64,000 bases of DNA from Amoebophrya sp. A120 (taxonomy: Eukaryota; Sar; Dinophyceae; Syndiniales; Amoebophryaceae). Every line of letters begins with the position of its first letter. The stretch's first letter is position 1. The position numbers were made by a program, and so were the translations under genes. Of this stretch, positions 34,001 through 44,008 are shown in pieces. The DNA lies in contig CAJINV010000013.1 in the NCBI GenBank assembly GCA_905178155.1, positions 2,662,158 to 2,726,157 of the forward strand, written 5' to 3'. The notes under the pieces are model-generated. The model saw only the letters and a list, made by a program, of their open reading frames with translations. It did not search any database and was not told the DNA's origin.

Positions 34001-34609
34001 AGAGGATTTTGGAATCCTCTGAGGAATCCTCTGAGGAATCCTCTGTGGAAACCTCTCCCGAAATCGGGGCAGTGCCATCGGGGGAAGGGCGCGGAAGACG
34101 GCCCAAATTGGGCCAGAGGATTCCTGAGAGGATTTTGGAATCCTCTGAGGAATCCTCTTCCGAAAACGGCAAAGCGAGGCCGTGCCACCGGCGGAAGATC
34201 GTCTGAAGCGGCCCAAGTTAGGCCAGGCGAAAATGTGCGCCGGTTTGCCGGGGCCGCCAGGTTGCTCGCAATCCGCAGCCGACTGCGGCGCTTTGGGCAC
34301 AAGAGACTGCAACACAGACGCGGCGCGGTTGTGCCCACAAACAGCAGCGGAGTCCATGCGCGCGCCGCGTTTTAAGTTGCGTTGCAACACACTTTAGCAC
34401 GAGCTAAACCGAAGGTTTCCCGGGAAACCTGAAACGAGTCCGCACGGGCGGAGTCCATTGATTTCTGGGTCTCACAGCGTCACTTTCTCTTTTTGTAATG
34501 CATAGAGCCCGTACGTGATCAGTTTCTCGTCGTTGGTCGGCTGTGCCGGGCCGTCTTTGGGAAGACTTTGGACCCACTTGGCGGCGGCATCGAACTCTTC
34601 GGCGGACAT
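31073..34609 (-). CDS. Acyl-CoA-binding protein (ACBP), 3 exons
   Basis: ACBP is a small cytosolic carrier of long-chain acyl-CoA esters. Exon 1 (34505-34609) encodes [16 protein letters not shown] through ITYGL. Exon 2 (about 31308-31409) encodes [16 protein letters not shown] and [11 protein letters not shown], containing the family's YKQ(A/S)TVGD and KW(D/E)AW signatures with the ligand-contacting Tyr and Lys. Exon 3 (31073 to about 31156) encodes [20 protein letters not shown] and the stop. The total is about 96 residues, close to the usual 86-92. Exons 1 and 2 are separated by a 3.09-kb introner (31415-34504) with a perfect GAGCC duplication. The exon 2/3 join (31157-31307) is uncertain by a few bases because CAGAAAAG and CAGGAAAAG occur at the two edges. 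Confidence 0.93.
31525..31568. repeat. (ATC)n microsatellite
   Basis: About eight uninterrupted ATC units followed by an imperfect continuation, inside the giant introner of the ACBP gene. Confidence 0.9.
31926..32915. repeat. Minisatellite, 18-19 bp unit, about 1 kb
   Basis: Roughly 50 units of GGGGATCCGCCCGCTCCCC with variants (CTTCGCCCA, CTTCCCCCA, GTTCCCC). Almost every unit contains GGATCC, a BamHI site. Because the unit length is a multiple of three in most copies, all frames stay open and produce long artefactual Gly/Arg/Pro proteins. Confidence 0.97.
33575..33750. repeat. Second block of the same minisatellite
   Basis: About eight further units of GGGGGATCCGCCCGCTCCCC type, separated from the first block by about 650 bp that includes repeated AATGTGCGCCGGTTTGCCG phrases (33447, 33508, 34231, and inverted at about 33237). 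Confidence 0.95.
33770..34195. repeat. GGAATCCTCT-rich repeat with a duplicated unit of about 125 bp
   Basis: Many copies of GAGGATTCC / GGAATCCTC occur in both orientations. A longer unit containing GGGGCAGTGCCATCGGGGGA and GGCCCAAATTGGGCC is present twice (about 33940 and 34065). Frames through it are repeat artefacts. Confidence 0.9.
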
Positions 34610-37600
34610 ATTAATCCTTACTCGCCTTTTTGCCCGTCTTTGATTTTTCTTCGATAGGCATCCAATGAGTGGATTATATGTTAGCACTTTCTTCCTTCTC
34701 AATATTTCACAAGAACAATAAAGCCAAGGAACAGGATACACGACAAAGCAAGTTGAACTTGCTCCTACTTCACCAAAGTAAGTCTCTTCCTGTAATGGTG
34801 GAGTTTCTTTTCCGGCATCCGCATCATCGAAACTGTAACTGAATCGATAGAAATAAACAACCATCGATCCTGCCTGCCCCTGCCACTCGACCCTGACAAA
34901 AACTGATCAGACGAATGTGATCTTCTTCGTATCGCAAATATGTGCAAAAATCAAACGCACGGGCCATTTTCGCATCAAACGGAACCTGGGTCACGAACGG
35001 GCGGCGTCATGATTTCGCAAAAGCAGGGTCGTCGCTTTGTCTTTTGTACAGAACGAACAAAACGACAAGCGTACGATGAGGGAACAATAGCTGCAGACTC
35101 TCGTGCACAGCCATCTGCTGCGCCGGAGTGAGTCGAAAGCAGAGCTGTTCTGATACATAACAATGCGAAATCTTACAACGAGACTGTTCCTTCTGTTTCT
35201 TCATGATTATTATTTGCGAAAAAATAGTTATACTTGAGCTTAAACTTAGACTTGTGCGCATTTTTAGATACTTAGTTGGATAAAATTCGTGTATGTCTTA
35301 ATCATAAACCGAGAATTAGATAATGTCTTATCAGATACTTATTTGGATAAAAGCAAATGAACTACGCCAGAATGGGAAACACTGTGGCAAACAACTCTCG
35401 CACCATGTTCGCTAAAGTCAAGGTGTTGCGCTGTCGACCTCGACCAGAATCCCTCATGCGGTGCATTTCTCTGCGCATGTTCATCATGCAAGAAATCTCG
35501 TCGATCATCGCCTTTTTTTATCCTGAAACCCGAATTATCCTGACCTGAAAAAATAAAAAACCCATATACATCGCACCAACCAACCTCCAAAAAAGGCCTC
35601 TTTTCTAGTCCGAAAATCACTGCTGTTGAAAAACAAAAGCGAAAACTCAAGGCACTACCACATACTCCTCTACGTACGTACGAACCGCACACGCTGGCGA
35701 CTTTGCGGCCGCGGTCAGTTGCTGCGCAATGACTACGAGACGCGCAGGCACCCCAAATGGCGCGCGTTTTTCCTTCATGGGATTTTAAGAATACGCACGG
35801 CGCGCAGAAAACAAAAAAAAAGATAGCGAAGGGCGAAAATAGATACAGCGGCGCCGGCGCTGCGGAGATACTGAGTAAAAAAAAAAGGACTGCCGGCGCA
35901 ATGAATCAAATGTTGAAAAATGGAGTACACAAGGCGAACCTCATGCGTTTTGTTTGGGCACGCCTCCGAAGTGCGCACCTCTCCTTGTGCAGCCCAAAAC
36001 CGGCTTCACAGATAACGAAAACAAAGAATAGTTGGAAATCTGGGCGATAAGCCTTGCGCACCGGCTCTTGCCTCTTGAATCCCGCCGGAACCTAACTCCG
36101 GCGCCTGCGACGATCACGGCAGTCCCGGGAGTTGAGGCTTTTTTGGCCACTCGCCCTGCTTTTCGCATGCTCTGTCCTGCACTGAACCTGCGAGCAGCTC
36201 ATGCGAGTCACATTCCGGCGCATTCGCCAGTCTGATGTGCTGCGCGAGCAAGTCCTTGTATCCAGTGGTAGGGAAAGCGCAGCGGCAGCAACAAATAGAA
36301 ATACAAATACGAGCCACGTGCGACGCACTGTACCCCAGCGGGCAGCTTCAGAGCAGCAACGAAAAGGAGCAAAACATGCGGCCAGCGCCAGTTATGGCAT
36401 GCAATGCAGCTGGTGCCCTTGCTTTAGCTCTGGCTCGCTATCTCTGCCGGCGCCTTAGCTATGGCGCTGCGAACGATAGGGCGCAGTTGCCTGCAGGAAA
36501 GATGTCTGGTGGGGAGGTCTGGCGGCACGGAAACCCCGGCCGCAGGCCTTGGATGGAGGTCGGCTGCACGCCAACCGACATATCGCAGTAGCCTGCTCTA
36601 CTTGTTGCTGCCTCGCCGCCCTTCTTGGTTCAACTGCATAGAACGTTCTTTTGCTCCAACGGCAAACATGCGATTTGATGGTCCTGGCCCTCCGGCGCCT
36701 CCGTGTCTGAACACCGCGGCAAGCCCCGCACCTCGCGCGCCCGCTCGTGGAGTTTTTGACTGGTAAAAATCATGTTGCCGGCAAGAAGATTGTGCACTCC
36801 TTGCTCCGCGTCGCAGCGTGGAAACGCCTGCTCAATCATCTTCTCGTCCGGCGGAACGTCAACGTCTTCGCTAATTGTTGCCCAAGGACGAACTCTGCTC
36901 GCGAGGCGCGTGACTTTCCAATTGTTGGGCAACGCACTAGCAAGGTAAAATGGGTCCGCGCGCCCCATGCCCGCAACGTCTCTCTTCTACTGATTGTAGA
37001 ACACAACTGGAAGCCCCGTCTCTATCTTTTGATGCCTGGTGGGCCTTCTAGCTTTTGACGCCAGGTTGCAATCTATTGTGGCTGTTTTACTTAATTTGCT
37101 AGCCGTGAAACTTTGGCCAGTGCCATTCGCTACCAAGCACCGTTTTCCAAATCAATGGCAACCAATGTGGCACAAGAGGCCTTCGCCTTTCGCGATCTGC
37201 AACGAGCTTCCCCCTCCCCCAACTCGAAGACGACCAACGGCCCCACCGAATGTGGCTAGCCACCTTATTGCTTGCCATGGGGGCGCAGCTGCTTTCGTCA
37301 AACGAATTCGAGCGAAGGCCCTGGCTCTCTCGTCTCGTGTCAACTCAGGCGTTCTATTCCATACCTAGCGTCGCTTAGGTTCCTGCTGGAGGGCTCATAT
37401 TCCTCCTTCCCCTTCATCTACCTAGCGCCAACAGAATAGTACTAGGAGAAAGAAAGGAAGAAACGTTTTTGCACGCTTTGTGCAGGACCGCTCGGCACTT
37501 AGGGGCACTCCCGGTTGCAAACCCGAGCTGTGCTGTCACAAGCGGAGGCCATACCAAACCGCCTCAATGAGAGAGGGCAGACAGAGAGCCTGCAACCGTA

Positions 37601-40161
37601 GAGGACGCAATCCACATACCTGAGCACGACAAAAGCTTTTCTCTCAAGGCGTATTCTCTCACAGAGAAGGATAAGAGCATAATCAATCAGAACAGGAGGA
37701 TTGGCGTCCTCTAGAACAAAGACCATAGAGGTACACAGGCCCTCTGGCTCTGGCGTAGCAGAGTGGGAGCGCAAAGAATTAAACAACTACCGAACTAACT
37801 CCTTTCTTGCAGAGGAGTATAGGACAACCCTACTGGGGACGGAGGAGTTGATCCTTTCCAGTGGAGCGGTGGGCCAACGTTTCTGATCCTCGGCGCAAAA
37901 GAAAACGCAGGCCCTCTACCACCAGGGAATCCTGCCAGAAATAAAGGCCTTCGCTTGCTGCAGAAGCGCTTCTGTCGTTTAAGTATTTTGAGAACAGCGA
38001 CTTTCTCTACAAAGAAGGGCCCGGGCAGAAGCAGATCCTCTTTCACAGAATGAAATGGATGAGCAATGTCAGATCATCATAGTTCGCCGAACAAGCGGAC
38101 GCGGATCTGCTTCAAAAGTAGACTGCCCACCTGCAGCAGGAGATCCAAATCTCTTGCTTCCCCTTCGCACCTACGACAAAACACCGCGCGAGCGTGCCCG
38201 CGCACCGTTGGAAGCAGGGAAATTAGCAAGCCCAGGGCGGGGGCCGTGCCATTTCTCAGGAATGGCAGGGCCCCCACACATCCTGGAAATAGTCCCGGCG
38301 CACTGGATGCTCGGCTTCATCTTGCGACACGCAGCGGCACCCGCTGCCTGGGCTCAGCGTAGAGACAGAACGCGGCAAAAACTGTAAAAAGTGCACTGGC
38401 GATGAAAGGGTGGCGACCGTACAAAAGGCCGCAGCGTGCGAAAAACCTGGACTTTGCGGCCTATGCTTTGAACATCATCATCAGCATCGCCGTCATCCAT
38501 CATGAAGTTTGGGGAGGAGAGTGCAATAACTTGACGGGGTCATGTTTCAACTTTACACCAATGGAAAATGCAGAAATCCGATAGGCATGCTACTATGAAG
38601 CAAGGAACAGAGGGGCGCGTGGCCGTATCCTGGGCCCATAATGTGTGCGAGGCCAAGCCATGGGCCCGTTACCGGTTTGGGCAGCACCAGCTGGGACAGA
38701 AGAGTCTGGCTAGCAGCAAACAGGACAGACCGAGAACCGTGGCGCCTCGGATAACGAAGCGCCAGCCCCTCCGCTTCTCCAATTTCTTTGTCGAGTTCGC
38801 GTCGCCCGTCCAAGATCTCGCTAAGAGCATCATCACCCGCGCCCGAGAGAAATTGACAGCCCTGCGCCCCAAGTGCCGGGCTTGCAAAGAAGTCCGGCTG
38901 AACTGTTGCCCATAACCGCACACCCTGCTCACCGTTATGCCGTGTGACGACAACGCGCTTCCCCAAAACCACCGGAAAGAATCCGGCGCCTTCCCGGTGC
39001 ATGTCGACAAGCGACGACGAACCCAAATCAAACATCTTTGGCGTTCCGAATGAAAGAGATTGTTTGGATCTATCCAGGCGGACAGAGCTGCCAGAAAATT
39101 GCCACAAAATAATTGCACACAATTCATAGTTTTAGCCATGAAACGAACGCCCATCGAGCCATCTGAATGGATTCAAATTCGGCCCCATCGAGTTTGAAGA
39201 TCATCAGGCAGACTCGATGGGTCCCAGATCACATCAGACATAGATTCTCCCCGCGCCTACAGGCTCCTCTGCCTGGTGCCAACGCCGGAAGCGCCGCACC
39301 CAAGTTCCGAAGCCCCGACACAAGGGAGCTAGCACTAGCGCAGCGCCCGCGCGCGTGGCTCGCGCGACCAGCGCTGCCGCCCCCCGTGGCCAGCGAGACC
39401 TCTCGCGCCGGGCTGTTGCCCTTTCCGAGGCCGCCACAATTTTCTGAAATGGCTGCCACAATTTCCTGAAATGGCTGCCACAATTGCTGTCACAATGGGT
39501 CCGCGCGACCACCTTTTGTTTCGACCACCAATCAGGCCGGGTTGGAAAAAAAAATTCTGCACACAATTTGCTGCCACAATTGCTGTCACAATTGTGGCAC
39601 GAAATCTTGTTTCTGATTTTTGCTTGCCACAATTGTGACACCAATTGTGGCAGTAAATTGTGGCAGCTTTTTTTCGATACCGAAAAATCGTTGGGGGTGG
39701 TTGAGAAGGTGGTCGGCAAGGTGGTTACAAAGGTGGTCGGATAGGTGGTCCGGAGTTCTGTCGGCCCGCCGCAGACGCCTTGGCCGCTGGCTACTGCGAC
39801 CCCTGGGTCAGATTCTCTGCGGGCAAAACGGCTGGGCCTGTGCTCACCACCGCCGACATAAAGATTTGGGGCACTAGCTACCAAAAATGCTCTTCACTGC
39901 GTCGCCCATGCTCGTCCAGGCGAAATCCGTAGGTCCTACCTCTTCTCCTGCGTTTGGAGTAGGTAGTAGCGACAGCGGACGCCACCCCTCATCAAGAAGC
40001 ATCTCGATGCAATAGTCGATGGGAAACATCGCCAACGCTCTCGAAAACCCATTCCCCCTTGCCGCCCCTACTCTCGACGATGGGGAGCCGAGAGCGGTGA
40101 TCGACAACTCAAATTGTGTGCAATTTTGTGTGCAAAATTCTGTGTACAATTTTGCCCGGGC
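34610..40161. other. Long tract without a defensible gene
   Basis: Only frames of 60-190 codons are present. The minus-strand frames at 36630-36968, 37499-37786, 38553-39122 and 39874-40149 have somewhat protein-like composition, but I cannot join them, find start or splice signals, or match them to a family. They could be exons of an unknown gene or remains of a retroelement. ATACTTA-TTGGATAAAA occurs twice at about 35270 and 35336. Confidence 0.4.
39420..39680. repeat. CACAATTG/TGTGGCAG repeat cluster
   Basis: Short degenerate repeats of TGCCACAATT, CTGTCACAATT and their inverses fill about 250 bp; a related ACAATTTTGTGTGCAA cluster lies at about 40115-40155. It is simple-sequence-like and has no coding value. 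Confidence 0.8.
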
Positions 40162-41720
40162 TTATCCAGTCGAAGGAGAAACTTCATCAGAAAACGGAAC
40201 TCCCACGCTTTCGGGCGTGAGCCCATTCAGAACAATACCAACGCGAGAAAATTTTTGCAAGCATCGGTGAACGCCCTCCACATAGGCATCTGCATTTTCA
40301 TGGAGGCCGATTTGGTCAATCCACACCGGCGGAAGCACGCGTTCGACGAAAAACGTAATGCGAATGTCCTCCTTGTGAACCCAGTTGCTCTGCCGGAGCA
40401 AGTTGCGTTGGTCCTTTACCTGGGACACGATGACGCGTGGCACTTGGGCGACACAGTCTCGCACGTCGAGACGCCCATGGCTGAGAAGCAAATTGAACAA
40501 AATCTCATCGGCTGCTTCGGCCAGACACTGCTCGAACGCCTCCAGTTTTTCCAGTTTGCAGGAAAAGTATAAAAAGGTCCGGTAAATATGGGATACTGTC
40601 ACCCGGTACAGCCGAAATGCCAAAGCCGCGCGAGGATGCGCTACGTACTTCAATTAATTTTCAAGAATCTCAAAGGACAAGAAAAACAAACCGAGTCCGC
40701 GTGTCTGGGTCGCTTCATGTAGGTGCGCCTGCGACATACACTGCTCGCGCATGAGAGGTAAAATTGCACGCAGCGCCATCTTGGTTCATCTTCATACAGA
40801 CACTTATACTGCTGATGCTGTTGTCCGATACCGATACAAATAAATTCAACAAGCAGCAAGGGTAAAAATCCCGCGGCCCTGGTTTGTGCAAAAAAAAATC
40901 ATCACTCCAAAGTAAAGAACGCACGCGCTCGCGCCAAAAAATGCTGCATATACTGCTGGAACCGGACAGCGGCAGCACCCCCCACGACCCCTCTTCCTTA
41001 TGACGGTGAGTGGCGCCCTACTGTCCGGGCCGGCGTTTGTCCTCGGGAAGCGCCTCCATTAGTAGCAGCGCTTGCTTCGGTTGCATCCTACTGCAATGGC
41101 TGCGCTTGCACCAGAAGGTGTGGGGCACCTCATACAGAAAAAAATTTCCTAGCAGCAGAGGCGCTGCTGCCAAGTGAGGCATGCGCATTTCGTTTGGCGC
41201 CACGCTACGCGCTTTGATCTCGAGGTAAAATGTCTTTCTTCACCGGCCACGACAAACGCTTCGGGGGACGTTTGGAACACCAACTCACCTGCATAGCCAT
41301 AGCACATTCTTCACCACCTGATCAAACTTGTCATCCGCAATGCGCCGGTGAGTACTGGAACTAAACATAGAAAGATTCGATTCTGGCGTGGCTGTCCAAT
41401 CGCCCCAAACTCGTTGGTTTGGACGGATGTCCAAACTTGGATTTAAAAAATCAACAGGGACATCAGTCACGATATCGATCGTCTGACCAAGGGTCCTCGC
41501 ACCATTTTTCAGCTGGGACGAACTCTGTTGATCTTTCACAGAAGTGATCTGATTCGATTCCTGGGATAACCACGCGCTGTACTCGACGAGTCTTCCTGCA
41601 TACACGAACTGCCTGATCCAATCTTCGAAGTCGATTTTTGTGCACGGGCACAGCTGGTGGATGTCAATTCTGTGCGCGCAACCCAACGCGTCCTCGCCCG
41701 GTTCTTCCGGAGTATCAAAA
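40162..41720 (-). CDS. Probable gene fragment: two coding exons, family not recognised
   Basis: The upstream exon (41285 to about 41720) is open for about 145 codons (FEDWIRQFVYAGRLVEYSAW, then a Ser/Thr-rich and Asp/Asn-rich stretch) and ends in a textbook GTGAGT donor. The downstream open segment (40162 to about 40653) encodes about 160 residues (EAFEQCLAEAADEILFNLLL, VRDCVAQVPRVIVSQVKDQR, RITFFVERVLPPVWIDQIGL) and ends at a stop. Composition is clearly protein-like. I cannot show that both belong to one transcript: a further frame at 41018-41203 lies between them and no start codon is visible upstream of 41720. No known domain is recognised. Confidence 0.45.
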
Positions 41721-42049
41721 TGAAAGTCGCGTAGCGTCGTGAATCAACTGGGTTAAATGAGTGTATAGCTCTTTATTACACCGAAGCACATGACCTTGCT
41801 TTGCCATCGTTTGGAATTAAAGGAGGCGCTGATGCATTCATAGTACCGTTTTTGCAGCTACTGGCCTGCTCGTGCATCAAAACAGAAGTGGGAGTTCGAT
41901 TGGTTTCGCAGTGCAAAGGCGAACATCGCAAAAGCAAATACCGCCCCGACATAAATTCGAAGTTTGTCAATAAGTGTCAACTCTCAATATAGTGGTCCTA
42001 TGAATTATCGTGGCGCTTCACTGTGGCTGTGAGCCCTAAAACTCCGACG

Positions 42050-42236
42050 CTTGCGCTGTCTCTGCGCATGCCAACGTTGCTTGCACCAGTTGCAAAAACT
42101 GTTGCTTTTTAATGCGCATGTGAGACAGCTGCTTCTCACATGTCTGTGCGCATGTGCAACTGTTGCAAAACAGTTGCTTCTCACATGTCTCTGCGCATGT
42201 GAGAAGCAACTGTTGCTTGCACCAGTTGCAAAAACT
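42050..42236. repeat. Interleaved direct and inverted repeat (TTGCACCAGTTGCAAAAACT)
   Basis: TTGCACCAGTTGCAAAAACT occurs at both ends, and GCGCATGTG with TTCTCACATGTCT occurs several times between in both orientations, giving potential alternative hairpins over about 190 bp. Confidence 0.85.
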
Positions 42237-43539
42237 CATATCCGACGACAGCCAGTTTCATTTTGATACTGACGGAGCAAATCCACAAGAGTCTTCGGGC
42301 TCTGTTCGCAAGCCTTCACCAGTTGCGCAGCAATTATGCAACAAAACAGGCGCAGCGACCCAGCCGCGGCATTCTGCCATCGAAATTCTTAAAAAGCATA
42401 CATTTTCATAAAGAACTGCACACACACTGAAACTGGGTATGACGAACATGGTCATCTAGTAGAACTCCGCGCACGAGGACCAGTGGTCATAAATCACATT
42501 CAACATTTCATCAGAATGTTGAGCTCTAGCTAAACCTAAAGTACAAGATAGAACAAGACGGCATAAAATCAAAATTATTATGGAGTTCCCTGCTGCAAGA
42601 TCGAATTCCGTTTTGTGTGATGGGATCGCACACACTCCTGCTCCTCGGATAGTCTGGCGGTCGAGGATAGCTTGGAAAATATTCGTGGTAAAGCCCCTCT
42701 CAAAAGAAGTCCCGTGGCCGAGACGGTACTGCGAGACACGTTTCCCGAAAGCGCGTTCGATTCTGTTTTATATTTGCTTCACTGCTTTTTTCTTTTATTT
42801 CATTTCAAAAAAAACGCAACGCGCTATGGCTGCAACGGCAACCGAATCTTCTTTGCAGTACACCAATGTCGTGTCGCGCTCTGTGCTGCAGCTGCGTAAT
42901 CAACACACACGGAAAGTGGGCTCGCCCCGCTCCCCCACCAAGTGGACGAACCGCCCGGCTTTAATATAGATACTGTTCCGGCAATTCGTCAGCTAAGTAT
43001 GACGTAAGTAGACATTTGGATCCTCTCAACAGCCAGCTATCTGCCCTGAGGCGTTTAGTGTTTCGGGTCGCTTGCGTCAACGTTTTACGTCATCGTCCGT
43101 GCCCCGGCCAATTTACCTAGTGGAGCGCAGCGTCGCTAGTGAGGCAAGCGCGCCCAGACTTCGTACTACAGTGCCTCGTGACCTCAGAGCCACCCTAAGC
43201 AAACTAACACGTGGCACTGGTGACTGAGCCCGATTGGGCCAGCACCTGCTCAGGGTCTTCTGCGACTACCGAGAGAGCACCCAGCGGGTGGGCTACCAAG
43301 GTGCCGCTAACGACAAACGCCAAATGCGCGCCCGGCAACAACCTCCACGTACACGTACACGTCCGCCCCCGCCTTGGTGCATGAGCGTGGCTGCTCTTGT
43401 TCATTACGCAGCGATGAAGTCAGGCTGTCTTGCAGGAAAATGCAGCGGGCGAGAGAGGGGCGGGGCGCGATGGGAACCTCGGGGACATGGGGACGCCGTC
43501 GCCCCTCTCGTTCCGGGCTCACCCGAACGCAATCCCAAT

Positions 43540-43578
43540 GATTTGCGAGCAATGCGAGCAATGCGAGCAATGCGACAC
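43540..43578. repeat. Short tandem repeat (ATGCGAGCA)n, first locus
   Basis: Four units of the 9-mer ATGCGAGCA, ending in GCGACACGG. The same array, preceded by GATGATTTGCGAGCA-like sequence, recurs at 43947. Confidence 0.9.
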
Positions 43579-43946
43579 GGATGCGACGGCTTGCGAGTCG
43601 CGAGAGCGCGGATCTGTCGCAAGTCTTGCGACAACTCCTCGCGACTTCGTGAGCGTATGCCCACTATTGGGGCGCACTTCAGCGGGCTACCCCTAATCCT
43701 AACCTACGGAGCTAGAGCCCAAACGGGCCGCGCAAAGGCCGTCACTTGTATTTATTGAGTTTGTTTTTGTTTCTTCGCTCGAGAAAGAGCAAAAGGCTTA
43801 ACCCTCAGCACTATTCTTCCAAAGGAGAGAACGAGGGCAAGACCACTACAGCCTGAATATGCAGGCCAGCCTCCCATCAGGCAATTCGCGAGTCCCGACG
43901 GTTAGGCCCTTACTCTATCGCCACGCACCTAACTGCTGGCGGGCGC

Positions 43947-43990
43947 CGATGATTTGCGAGCAATGCGAGCAATGCGAGCGATGCGACAAA
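43947..43990. repeat. Short tandem repeat (ATGCGAGCA)n, second locus
   Basis: A second array of the 9-mer preceded by the same ATGATTTGCGAGCA lead-in as the first, about 400 bp away, with further degenerate units up to 44020. Confidence 0.9.
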
Positions 43991-44008
43991 CCGCGGCCGG
44001 TTTTGCGA

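Larger units (their letters stand above)
31809..34481. mobile_element. Inverted-repeat-bounded segment nested in the ACBP introner
   Basis: GACGCTGTGAGACCCA at about 31810 is repeated in perfect inverted form at about 34466. The 2.67 kb between is composed almost wholly of GC-rich repeats. I see no duplication immediately outside, so this may be either a nested element or an internal rearrangement of the introner. Confidence 0.5.
31415..34504. mobile_element. Giant (3.09 kb) introner in ACBP carrying GC-rich repeats
   Basis: The left end TATCCAATGCAAATA and right end TTTTGTAATGCATA are inverted family I termini; perfect duplication GAGCC at 31410-31414 and 34505-34509. Excision gives Tyr-Gly-Leu-Tyr-Lys-Gln-Val, the conserved ACBP core. 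A second family I right-end-like segment at 31768-31800 suggests an original copy of about 390 bp, beyond which 2.7 kb of foreign repeats was added. Confidence 0.85.
41760..44008. other. Intergenic tract with small repeats
   Basis: No coding region is supported. The tract contains the repeats described at 42050, 43536 and 43948. Plus-strand frames at 43234-43758 are Arg-rich and look non-coding. Confidence 0.5.

Noticed and set aside
31525-34195. CRISPR-like regular repeats
   Set aside because: The repeats are contiguous or imperfect minisatellites without unique spacers of constant length, in a clearly eukaryotic intron.
38553-39122. Minus-strand 189-codon frame considered as a trypsin-like or retroelement protease
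   Set aside because: The motif VVVTRHNGEQG was suggestive, but no catalytic triad or neighbouring polymerase could be identified.
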